Positions 56,615 to 64,000 of a stretch of DNA of 64,000 nucleotides are shown here, piece after piece. Source of the stretch: Thiobaca trueperi (GTDB lineage Bacteria; Pseudomonadota; Gammaproteobacteria; Chromatiales; Chromatiaceae); assembly GCF_004342175.1 (NCBI RefSeq), contig NZ_SMAO01000007.1, forward strand, positions 124,001-188,000, given 5' to 3'. Both the position numbers and the translations under genes were made by a program. The notes under the pieces are model-generated. The model ran no database searches, was not told the origin of the DNA, and saw only the letters and a list, made by a program, of their open reading frames with translations. Position 1 is the first letter of the stretch. Each line of letters opens with the position of its first letter.

Positions 56615-57517
56615 TCATGAACCTGCCGGCTTGTCCGCCACCGCCAGCACATAATCCAGCCCGCGATACACCGTCCGCGCATCGAGCCTGAGCGCCAGGG
56701 CGATGGGCAGGCGCGTGGCCGGATGCAGACGGGCGACGGCTTCGGGATGCTGGCGCAGATAGTCATGCAGCGGCGCATAGATCCGCTCGCGGATGGATTC
56801 CAGCCGCACGTTCGCAAAACCGCTGGCCGTGAGTTTGGCGAGATAGGCGTCCTGGCCGTAGACATTTTCCGGCGGGATGGCGAATTTGCGCGCGACCTGA
56901 CGCCATGACCAGCGTTGCGCCAGCCGCGCCCAGCGCCCGGATTCAGGCGGCATTGGGATGATGTCGGCGAGCACCAGACGCCCGCCGGGTCGCAGCACGC
57001 GAAAGGCTTCCTGAAAAAAGCGTTCGCGTGTGTCGAAATGAAAGGCGCATTCGAGCGCCACCACCCTGTCCACCGATGCCGACTCCAGCGGCATCGCCGT
57101 GGCTGACCCCAGACGCAGATCGATCCGCTCGGCCAGCCCCGCCGCACGCACCCGCTCGCGCGCCACCTCGACCTGCGAGGCGGTGACATTGAGTCCGACG
57201 ATGCTATCGGGCCGATAGCGGGTCTGCCAGAAGAGATCCTGATCGGCGAAGCCGAAACCGACATCCAGGACGCGGTCACCCGGACCCATTGCGGCAGTGT
57301 CCGCCACCAGCGCGGCCAGCGCCTGACAGGCATCATCCAGGGTCGTCGCGCCGTTCCAGTAGCCGAGATTCAGATAGAGCGCGCGTTCGGTGGCGACATC
57401 GGTTCCCAACAGGTCATAGACCCCGCTCACGCCCAGGCGCTGAAAGGGGTTGTAGAGCCAGTTGAGATAGCCGAGTCGTCGGCGAAGCACGGTGATCGTC
57501 GCTTGGGATGGCTGCAT
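56615..57517 (-). CDS. Class I SAM-dependent methyltransferase
   Basis: About 300 residues. The SAM-binding motif I is RVLDVGFGFADQDLFWQ, the acidic motif is SIVGLNVTASQVEVA, then ASVDRVVALECAFHFDTRERFFQEAFRVLRPGGRLVLADI. This last block is characteristic of small-molecule O- or C-methyltransferases of the sterol/erythromycin group. The substrate is unknown. The start is uncertain: 57517 has AGGAA upstream, while 57550 overlaps the Uma2 stop as ATGA and adds 11 residues. The gene ends beside the 86-bp repeat. Confidence 0.85.
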   Translation of the reverse strand: MQPSQATITVLRRRLGYLNWLYNPFQRLGVSGVYDLLGTDVATERALYLNLGYWNGATTLDDACQALAALVADTAAMGPGDRVLDVGFGFADQDLFWQTRYRPDSIVGLNVTASQVEVARERVRAAGLAERIDLRLGSATAMPLESASVDRVVALECAFHFDTRERFFQEAFRVLRPGGRLVLADIIPMPPESGRWARLAQRWSWRQVARKFAIPPENVYGQDAYLAKLTASGFANVRLESIRERIYAPLHDYLRQHPEAVARLHPATRLPIALALRLDARTVYRGLDYVLAVADKPAGS

Positions 57518-57546
57518 CAAAGCGTTCCTGTTCAACCTGAAGTGGC

Positions 57547-58149
57547 TCATTTACAGCGCGTGAAAAGCGACTCCACATCCTGTTCCGGGAAGCGCACGTC
57601 TTCGTAGAGTGCTTCAATGGGGCACTGAAAATCGGTGGAGTCGAGTTCGAATGTCTGTCCCGCGCTGTAGGACTGAAACAGCCACTGTCCGTCAGGCCGG
57701 CGTCGGAAGACATCGACCGTCATGTGCTCGGTCTCGATCAGCACATACTCATTCAGCGATGGAAGCTGGCGGTAATAGCCAAATTTGGCGCCACGGTCAT
57801 AGGCGGTGGTCGATTCGGACAAAACCTCGACGATGAGGCTCGGATGGCGCTTCATCTGCGGTGCGTCCGCGTCGTCGGGGTGACAGGTCACGAAGACATC
57901 GGGGTAGAAAAAGCTGTCGGCGGCGTCCACCCGCACCTTCATGTCGGCGATATAGACCCGGCAGGGACCGCCCCGGACATGGGCGCGGAGTAAGGTTGCC
58001 AAGTTGAGCGCAATGGTGACATGCGATTCATTGGCGCCGGCCATGGCAAAGACCTGTCCGGCGATATATTCGTGTTTGATGCTGGAGTGCGCTTCGCCTT
58101 CCAGATAGTCGGCGGCGGTGATGGCGTCGCGTTCGGCAGTGCTGGTCAT
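57547..58149 (-). CDS. Uma2 family (DUF820) endonuclease-like protein
   Basis: 200 residues, intact copy. PD-(D/E)XK-type fold: HEYIAGQVFAMAGANESHVTIALNLATLLR, VYIADMKVRVDAADSFFYPDVFVTCHP, SLIVEVLSEST and GAKFGYYRQLPSLNEYVLIE. Such genes multiply in cyanobacteria and Chromatiaceae and their biological role is unclear. The truncated relative is at 39.6-40.0 kb. It overlaps the methyltransferase start region by four bases if the longer start is used. 32 bases separate it from the DUF255 gene. Confidence 0.9.
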   Translation of the reverse strand: MTSTAERDAITAADYLEGEAHSSIKHEYIAGQVFAMAGANESHVTIALNLATLLRAHVRGGPCRVYIADMKVRVDAADSFFYPDVFVTCHPDDADAPQMKRHPSLIVEVLSESTTAYDRGAKFGYYRQLPSLNEYVLIETEHMTVDVFRRRPDGQWLFQSYSAGQTFELDSTDFQCPIEALYEDVRFPEQDVESLFTRCK

Positions 58150-58181
58150 TCAGTCGGTCTCCTTTGGCGGCATACCTGAAA

Positions 58182-60242
58182 TCAGCGTTCGGCAAGCGAT
58201 TCGACCGGCGGCTCGCAGTGCGTTCCCCGGCAGCGATAGATCCGGGGCCGCTCGCCGGCTGACATGGCGGCGAGGGTTCCCGGCAGACCGGTCTCGTCTG
58301 AGGGGATGGCCAGCACCAGCCGGCGTGGTCGATAACCCTGCTGTGCCTGATGCTGCAGGGTCGCCAGCCTGTCATCGGCGGCGCGGATGATGAGGGTCTC
58401 GGGCGGCTCCAGATGTTCGTCCAGGGCGAACAGGAGTGTCGCATGGGCGTAAGGCATGCGCTGGATCGACTCGGCGGCCAGTTTGAGGGTGTTGGCGGCG
58501 GCATCCAGATAACGCGGCTCGCCGAGCAGATGGCCGAGACGCTGCAGGGCATGGGCGGCGATGCCGTTGCCGGCTGGCATGGATTCGTCGCCAAGTGGCT
58601 TGGGACGATGGATGAGCGGTTCGTGATCGCGTCCGGTGAACCAGAAACCGCCGCTTTGGGGATCGTGAAACTGATCCAGCAGCACCTCGGCGAGATCAAT
58701 GGCGAAGCGCAGATCCGCCGCCGACCAGCGGGTCTGCAAGAGTTCCAGCAGGGCATCGAGCAGATTGGCGTAGTCGTCCAGATAGGCGTTGAGATGGGCC
58801 ACGCCGTCCCGGCAGGTCGCCAGCAGCCGCCCGTCGCGCCAGAGTGTCAGGCGGATGAAGCGCAGCGACTGTTCCGCCGATTCCAGATAATCGGGCCGCT
58901 CCAGCACCCGCGCGGCGCGGGCCATGCCCTTGATTGCCAGGGCATTCCAGGCGGTGAGGATCTTCTCGTCGCGACCGGGATGCACGCGCCGTTCGCGCTC
59001 GACATAGAGCGTCGCGCGGGCGCTCGCCAGCCGCGCCTCGATCTCGGCGAGATCCAGCCCCTGTTCGGCGGCGACTTCGGCGGGTGTCCGGTAGCCGTGC
59101 AGATGCCAGCGGCCCTCAAAGTTGGCGGGTAGGTTCAGGCCATAGACGGCGGCGAAGGGCGCGTACTCGGCCTCGCTCAACAGCGTCTGCACCTGTGCGC
59201 GGTCCCAGACATGAAAGCGGCCTTCGTGACCCTCGCTGTCGGCGTCCAGGGACGAGTAATAACCGCCCTCGGGCGACTGCATCTCGCGCAGGATCCAGTC
59301 GGCGGTTGAGTGCGCGGCATCGCGAAACAGCGGTTCGCCGGTCGCGGTGAAGGCGTCGCAGCAGAGCGCCAGCAGCGGGCCGTTGTCATAGAGCATCTTC
59401 TCGAAGTGCGGGATCATCCACTGCGCATCGACCGAATAGCGGCAGAAACCGCCGCCGAGCTGGTCGGTGAGCCCGCCCCGGATCATGCGCTCCAGGGTGA
59501 AGGCCGCCATCCGCAGCGCCCGCTGGTCGGGCTGACCCTGGGCGAGCGTGGCGGCATACCGCCTGAACAGCAGTTCCAGGTTGGTCGCATGCGGAAACTT
59601 GGGCGCATCGCCGAACCCGCCGTGCTCGGCATCGAAGCTGGCGGCAAGCTGACGCAGCGCGGTGTTCAGCAGTGCGGCATCCGGCAGCTTTCCGGCGGCG
59701 ATGGGTTCCAGCTCGGCCAGCGCCGCCATCAGACCCTGATTCTGCTGGCGGATGGCCTCGGGCTGTTCGCGATAGGCCCGCTCGACCCCTTCCAGCAACT
59801 GGCCGAATGAGGGCAGACCGAAACGCGCCTCGCGTGGGAAATAGGTGCCGGCGAAGAATGGCGTATGGTCGTCAGGGGTCAGAAAGACCGTCAGCGGCCA
59901 GCCGCCGGTGCGCTGACTGAGCAACTGATGCGCGCTCTGATAGATCCGGTCCAGATCAGGGCGTTCCTCGCGGTCCACCTTGATGTTGATGAAGAGCCGG
60001 TTCATCAGCTCCGCTGTTGCGGGATCCTCGAAGGATTCATGCGCCATCACATGGCACCAGTGGCAGGCCGAATAACCGATGGAGAGCAGGATCGGACGAT
60101 CCTGCTCACGGGCGAGAGTCAGCGCCTCGTCGCACCAGGGCCACCAGTCCACCGGATTGCGGGCGTGCTGCTGGAGATAGGGGCTGGTGGTCGCGGCCAG
60201 CCGGTTGGCTGGCGCGGGGGGGTGTGGCGTTGCGATCGACAT
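58182..60242 (-). CDS. Thioredoxin-fold DUF255 protein (YyaL/SPATA20-like)
   Basis: 686 residues from ATG 60242, which has AGGAGG eight bases upstream. The N-terminal thioredoxin-like domain (about 15-170) starts [24 protein letters not shown] and has the CHWC motif at 60-63 and the [11 protein letters not shown] block. The C-terminal two-thirds is an (alpha/alpha)6 glycosidase-like barrel ([47 protein letters not shown]). The function is not settled for any member, though a redox or sugar-related role is proposed. Longer upstream frames are rejected. Confidence 0.9.
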   Translation of the reverse strand: MSIATPHPPAPANRLAATTSPYLQQHARNPVDWWPWCDEALTLAREQDRPILLSIGYSACHWCHVMAHESFEDPATAELMNRLFINIKVDREERPDLDRIYQSAHQLLSQRTGGWPLTVFLTPDDHTPFFAGTYFPREARFGLPSFGQLLEGVERAYREQPEAIRQQNQGLMAALAELEPIAAGKLPDAALLNTALRQLAASFDAEHGGFGDAPKFPHATNLELLFRRYAATLAQGQPDQRALRMAAFTLERMIRGGLTDQLGGGFCRYSVDAQWMIPHFEKMLYDNGPLLALCCDAFTATGEPLFRDAAHSTADWILREMQSPEGGYYSSLDADSEGHEGRFHVWDRAQVQTLLSEAEYAPFAAVYGLNLPANFEGRWHLHGYRTPAEVAAEQGLDLAEIEARLASARATLYVERERRVHPGRDEKILTAWNALAIKGMARAARVLERPDYLESAEQSLRFIRLTLWRDGRLLATCRDGVAHLNAYLDDYANLLDALLELLQTRWSAADLRFAIDLAEVLLDQFHDPQSGGFWFTGRDHEPLIHRPKPLGDESMPAGNGIAAHALQRLGHLLGEPRYLDAAANTLKLAAESIQRMPYAHATLLFALDEHLEPPETLIIRAADDRLATLQHQAQQGYRPRRLVLAIPSDETGLPGTLAAMSAGERPRIYRCRGTHCEPPVESLAER

Positions 60243-60324
60243 GGGCGGAGCCTCCTGGTTTTGTGACTGAGGTGGGACATCTGACCATGAATCTGAACCG
60301 AATCCGGACTGCCAGCCATCCTGT

Positions 60325-62172
60325 TCAGTCCGCATCAAGCGCGTGACCGGGTGCGCGCGGCTCCACCGGCGCATCGGCCAGTTGTGGCCCGGTTTCGGTG
60401 AAGCGTCCCAACTCAAGCTGGCGCTGGATGCGCCCCAGACTGTTGATCGAGAGTCCGCCAGTCTGGCCGGGGTAATAGGCGCCGGGGTTTTTGGCCAGAT
60501 TGGTGAGGCGTGGCGCCAGCCGGTAGGCATCGACGCCCATGGCATGGAGTCGCGCCAGCGGGTCGGCGCTGTTGCTCAGGCGACGGCGCGAGAGCGGGCC
60601 ATCTCCGCCGACATCGAACATCCAGGGGATATCGACGAAATAGAGTCCGACCAGTCCGGCATCCCGTTTGGGGTCGAAATCGCCTACATAGACATGCGAG
60701 GTGGAGATGACCGTCAGCGGGCGCGTTGACGCAGTGCGGATCGCCGGATGGATCCGGCGCGCCATGTCCGCCGTTGCGACCAGGAACAGCAGGTCGGCGG
60801 ATTGACCGTCAAGCAGTTTCTGCGCTGTTTTCTCATGGCTGGCTGCCACCGGGTTGAAGCTGGACTGTCCCGCCAGGATACCGCCCAGACTCAGCCATTG
60901 CTGGCGAAAGGCGCTGGCCAGACGGTTGCCCCAGGCACCTTCCGGATAGAGCAGCAGGGCGCGTTTCAAGCCGCGCGCGAAGGCTTTGTTGGCGACCTCG
61001 GCGGCCTCGTTTTCGGGCGAGAGCGAAAACTGGAAGAGGTTGTCGGTACGTCGCTCGGCACGGGTGCTTTCGTTCAGGGCCAGTGTTGGGACTTTCAGCG
61101 TCCGTTCACTGGCGAGCGCATCCACTGCCGGCTTCTCCAGGGGGCCGATGACATAGTGCGCCCCGTCTTTGATGGCCCTGGCATGAATGGCGCCGACACG
61201 TCCGGCGTTGGTGCTGTCGGCGAACTCCAGGCGTGGCTGCGGGGCACCCGTATCGACACGGCTGGCGGCTTCGATGCCTTCTCTGACGGCCTTGGCGGCA
61301 GCGGCGAAGCGGCCACTGCGGGGAAGCATGACCGTGACCCGATCGCCGCTTTGATAGCCGCCCGACAGATTCCGGCTGTAGGCGCGCGCCAACTCGGGCA
61401 ATGCGGGATGTCCGCTGCGGCCCCGTTGCCACTGGCGGTAACGGATCTCAAGCTGTGACGGATCAGCGCCGGCCTGCCGGGTCAGGAGGGCGATCTCGGC
61501 CCAGCCCCGCATGGCCCAACTGCCCGTGCGGGTCAGTTTCTGTAACTCGGCCTGGGGCAGGGTGTTCAGGGTCGAGAGCAGCGAGACCTGATTGACCAGG
61601 CGCTGATCGTTCTGCTCCAGCAGCCGGTCCAGATCGTTCAAGGTCTTGGCGGCATCGAGCGGCGAGCTGGCGAGTCGCTGGGCGGAGGCCAGGGTGCCGA
61701 GTCGCCGGGCCTTGAGATCGCGCGGCAGCGACTGAACCTGCATGCGCCCCAGAAATCTGGTCGCATCCTGCGGACGCCCCGTCAGCAGCGCCAGATCCGC
61801 CTGGGCGAGCAGCATCATCTCGCGCTGGGTCGCCGTGAGTTCCTGACTGGGGATGGCGTCAAGCGTCTGGCGGGCGGGAGCGGTCTGACCGGCGGAGAGA
61901 TAGGCATCGACGGCCTTGAGCTGAAGCTGTGCTCGCGCGGGCGGTCGCGCCTTGCCAGCCAGATCGAGATACAGCTTGGCGGCTTCCGTCGCCTTGCCCT
62001 GGGCTTCAAGGGTGGTGGCCTGAGTCAGCGCGGCACCGGGAACCGTTGCCAGAACTTTGGATTCGTCGAGTGCCGGGCTGGTGGCGCAGCCGGACAGACC
62101 GAGAACCAGAAGCAGGGGTGTCAGCCACGCCAGAGTGGACAGGCGGTCATGAGTCACGCGATTCTTGGGCAT
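60325..62172 (-). CDS. lpoA: Penicillin-binding protein activator LpoA
   Basis: Outer-membrane lipoprotein that stimulates PBP1A for peptidoglycan synthesis. 615 residues. A signal peptide ends in the lipobox LGLSGC (Cys29). An N-terminal TPR-like helical domain (about 45-250) is followed by a LivJ-like periplasmic-binding domain (about 285-600) with [25 protein letters not shown] and [16 protein letters not shown]. Divergent from rsmI by 36 bases, the standard gammaproteobacterial arrangement. Confidence 0.93.
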   Translation of the reverse strand: MPKNRVTHDRLSTLAWLTPLLLVLGLSGCATSPALDESKVLATVPGAALTQATTLEAQGKATEAAKLYLDLAGKARPPARAQLQLKAVDAYLSAGQTAPARQTLDAIPSQELTATQREMMLLAQADLALLTGRPQDATRFLGRMQVQSLPRDLKARRLGTLASAQRLASSPLDAAKTLNDLDRLLEQNDQRLVNQVSLLSTLNTLPQAELQKLTRTGSWAMRGWAEIALLTRQAGADPSQLEIRYRQWQRGRSGHPALPELARAYSRNLSGGYQSGDRVTVMLPRSGRFAAAAKAVREGIEAASRVDTGAPQPRLEFADSTNAGRVGAIHARAIKDGAHYVIGPLEKPAVDALASERTLKVPTLALNESTRAERRTDNLFQFSLSPENEAAEVANKAFARGLKRALLLYPEGAWGNRLASAFRQQWLSLGGILAGQSSFNPVAASHEKTAQKLLDGQSADLLFLVATADMARRIHPAIRTASTRPLTVISTSHVYVGDFDPKRDAGLVGLYFVDIPWMFDVGGDGPLSRRRLSNSADPLARLHAMGVDAYRLAPRLTNLAKNPGAYYPGQTGGLSINSLGRIQRQLELGRFTETGPQLADAPVEPRAPGHALDAD

Positions 62173-62208
62173 GATCCGTTCCGTTTGAGAGGCTCTCGGG
62201 GGCACAAG

Positions 62209-63072
62209 ATGCAGCAAAGAAGTGGGCTACTATACGTGGTCGCCACGCCGATCGGCAATCTTGCCGACCTTACCGAGCGCGCGCGCCGGATCCTGTCCGA
62301 GGTCGATCTGATCGCCGCCGAGGACACCCGCGAGACCCTGCGGCTCCTGAACCATTGCGGGATTTCGGCCAGTCTCATTGCCTATCACGACCACAACGAA
62401 ACCGCGACCGCGCCGCGTCTGCTGGCGGCGCTGGAGGAAGGGCGCGACGTGGCACTGGTCTCGGATGCCGGGACGCCGCTGATCAGCGATCCCGGTTACA
62501 GTCTGGTCGCGGCGGCGCGTGAGCGGGGTCTGACCGTGGTTCCGGTACCGGGCGCCAGCGCTGCCATCTGCGCACTCTCGGCGGCGGGCCTGCCGAGTGA
62601 TCGCTTTCTCTTTCTCGGCTTTCCGCCGCGCACCCGTTCCCAGCGCCAGTCCTGGCTGGAGGCGGTGATCGCCGAACCCGGTACGCTCATCCTCTATGAA
62701 AGCGGAAAACGGGCCGGTGAGACGCTCGCCGACATCGGCGCGGTACTGGGTGAGAACCGCCGCGTGGTGCTGGCGCGCGAACTCACCAAACGCTTCGAGA
62801 CCTTCCTCTTCGGTTCGCCGCACGAGCTGGCGCAGCGATTGGAGACCGATCCCGAACAGCGGCTCGGCGAGCTGGTCATCCTGGTGGAAGGCCGGCGCGA
62901 GGCCGTCGAGGGGGATCGCGCCGAGCAGGAGCGCGTCCTGCGCATTCTTGGCGAGACCCTGCCGCTCAGTCAGGCCGCCGCCCTGGCCGCGCGCTTGACC
63001 GGCGCCAAAAAAAACGCACTCTATCGACTTGGGATCGAACTGGGATTGGGGACGTCCGTCTGCGATTCGTGA
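62209..63072 (+). CDS. rsmI: 16S rRNA (cytidine-1402-2'-O)-methyltransferase
   Basis: SAM-dependent enzyme methylating C1402 in the ribosomal P site. 287 residues. It has the tetrapyrrole-methylase fold with GLLYVVATPIGNLADLTERA, LVSDAGTPLISDPG, VPGASAAICALSAAGL and the C-terminal RELTKRFE. The ATG at 62209 is supported by the divergent gap to lpoA; an upstream start would overlap the lpoA leader. yraN, usually on the far side of lpoA, is not seen. Confidence 0.96.
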   Translation: MQQRSGLLYVVATPIGNLADLTERARRILSEVDLIAAEDTRETLRLLNHCGISASLIAYHDHNETATAPRLLAALEEGRDVALVSDAGTPLISDPGYSLVAAARERGLTVVPVPGASAAICALSAAGLPSDRFLFLGFPPRTRSQRQSWLEAVIAEPGTLILYESGKRAGETLADIGAVLGENRRVVLARELTKRFETFLFGSPHELAQRLETDPEQRLGELVILVEGRREAVEGDRAEQERVLRILGETLPLSQAAALAARLTGAKKNALYRLGIELGLGTSVCDS

Positions 63073-63196
63073 CATCGCCCGGCGAAACCGGGAGAATCAC
63101 GGCATTCCAGCCGTGCGGTGTTTCGATCTCCGCGTCGCGCGGGGTTTGCCGCCGGGTCGGTCAGCATTCCGCCAGTCTGTGAGACGAGACATCGCC

Positions 63197-63964
63197 GTGT
63201 CGACATTGATGATCTTCGAACATCCGCTCAACGAACGTATCCGCACCTTGCTGCGGCTTGAACACCTGTTCGGGCAATTGGATCATTTCGTTCCTCAACC
63301 CAGCCCCTGGGCCGCCCGCGCCGCCATCGGCGCGTTGCTGGAGATCGCCGACATCGTCGCGTGCGCGGATGTCAGAAACGAACTGCTGAAGGAACTTGAC
63401 CGGCATATCGCCATCCTGAATCGTCTCGCGCACCAGCGCGGCGTCGATCCGGGCATGCTGGCGGATGTGGTGGGCAATCTCGAAGCGGCTGTCGCCGATC
63501 TTCAGGAAGTCAGCGGATCGCTTGGGCGGCGCGCCCGCGAAGACGATTTTCTCAAGACCATTCTGCATCGCGTCAGCATTCCGGGTGGAACCTGTAGCTT
63601 TGACCTGCCTCATTTTCACTCCTGGCTGCTTCAGCCGCCGGACGTTCGCCAGGCCGGTTTTACCGGCTGGCTGTCAGACCTCAGACCCGCCAGCGCGGCC
63701 ATTCAACTGGTGCTGTCGTTGATCAGAACCAGCGCCCGACCGCAGTCCATGCTGGCCGGGAGGGGTCTTTTTCAGGAGGCTCTGGATCCGCAGGTTCCGT
63801 TGCAGATGCTGTGCATCGGACTCGACCCTGCCGCTTGCGTCTATCCTGAAATCAGCGGACACCATAATCGCTTCAATATCCGGTTCATGCATGCCTGGCC
63901 CGATGGACGATCCACGCCCTGTCAGGAAGACATCCCGTTCAATTTAACCTGCTGTGTCCTTTGA
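63197..63964 (+). CDS. zapD: Cell division protein ZapD
   Basis: FtsZ-bundling protein that aids Z-ring assembly. 255 residues from GTG 63197, giving STLMIFEHPLNERIRTLLRLEHLF, which aligns with the family start. A helical region runs to about 120. The C-terminal beta-domain has LQMLCIGLDPAACVYPEISGHHNRFNIRFM. An in-frame ATG four codons later is the alternative start. The yacG start follows three bases after the stop, the conserved zapD-yacG order. coaE, usually before zapD, is absent. Confidence 0.93.
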   Translation: MSTLMIFEHPLNERIRTLLRLEHLFGQLDHFVPQPSPWAARAAIGALLEIADIVACADVRNELLKELDRHIAILNRLAHQRGVDPGMLADVVGNLEAAVADLQEVSGSLGRRAREDDFLKTILHRVSIPGGTCSFDLPHFHSWLLQPPDVRQAGFTGWLSDLRPASAAIQLVLSLIRTSARPQSMLAGRGLFQEALDPQVPLQMLCIGLDPAACVYPEISGHHNRFNIRFMHAWPDGRSTPCQEDIPFNLTCCVL

Positions 63965-63967
63965 TTC

Positions 63968-64000
63968 ATGACCACGACTGTCACCTGTCCCCACTGCGGC
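63968..64000 (+). CDS. yacG: DNA gyrase inhibitor YacG, first 11 codons
   Basis: Begins MTTTVTCPHCG, with the first half of the zinc-binding CPxCG motif, three bases after zapD. The rest is beyond the window. YacG is a ~65-residue zinc protein that inhibits gyrase. The call rests on this motif and the zapD linkage. Confidence 0.75.
   Translation, partial: MTTTVTCPHCG

Overview
The window reads as a high-GC gammaproteobacterial chromosome. It most resembles a purple sulfur bacterium of the Chromatiaceae (Allochromatium, Thiocystis, Thiocapsa type). This is inferred from the gene set and from how the proteins read, because no database search was possible. Supporting points are a Mo-nitrogenase cluster with its ADP-ribosylating regulator, several c-di-GMP and chemosensory proteins, flagellar genes, and gammaproteobacterial housekeeping pairs (purF-metZ, tamA-tamB, lpoA/rsmI, zapD-yacG). 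I see no prophage, no intact insertion sequence, no tRNA or rRNA gene and no CRISPR array. One isolated CRISPR-repeat-like sequence sits directly before a gene.

Layout. 0-3.3 kb: 3' part of fliD, then lnt. 3.8-12.1 kb: nitrogen fixation, with draT divergent from nifH-nifD-nifK-nifT-ferredoxin-nafY/nifY-like, a small nif protein and a 319-residue unknown. The nifH promoter shows a possible NifA site, an exact IHF match and a near-perfect sigma54 -24/-12. 12.4-14.5 kb: a two-receiver protein with dead GGDEF and EAL domains. 14.5-22.1 kb, minus strand: pgm-tamA-tamB. 22.3-27.1 kb: htpG, purF, metZ. 27.3-32.4 kb: a retropepsin-like protease, a 34-residue lysine-rich protein, a Cys-rich lipoprotein, an AGCS symporter, yciB-yciI and a parvulin. 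33.0-33.8 kb: flaG-fliS, separated from fliD. 33.9-36.5 kb, minus strand: an ATP-grasp protein and a SerC-like aminotransferase. 36.9-45.9 kb: a diguanylate cyclase, an MCP, a truncated Uma2 gene, then a compact operon of hybrid kinase, HD-GYP regulator, porin-like protein and small phosphate-binding-like protein. 46.0-56.5 kb: a Pil-Chp-type chemosensory operon with three CheW-like proteins, PilJ-like MCP, ChpA-like hybrid kinase, PilH-like regulator and unusual accessory proteins. 56.6-64 kb: methyltransferase, Uma2, thioredoxin-fold DUF255 protein, lpoA, rsmI, zapD and the first codons of yacG.

How the genes work together. The nif genes encode the nitrogenase Fe protein, the MoFe protein, cofactor-handling proteins and a ferredoxin, and DraT can switch the Fe protein off through Arg101. 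The sensory half (12.4-14.5 and 36.9-56.5 kb) would connect environmental sensing to c-di-GMP level and surface motility.

Non-coding structure is rich. There are at least four families of dispersed palindromic repeats: an ~87 bp element with 12-bp inverted ends that can supply gene stop codons, the ACAGGATTAACAGGATT hairpins between nif accessory genes, a modular unit with hairpin arrays, and CCCTCTCCC-type REP hairpins. There are also paired stem-loops just before the nifD and nifK ribosome binding sites.
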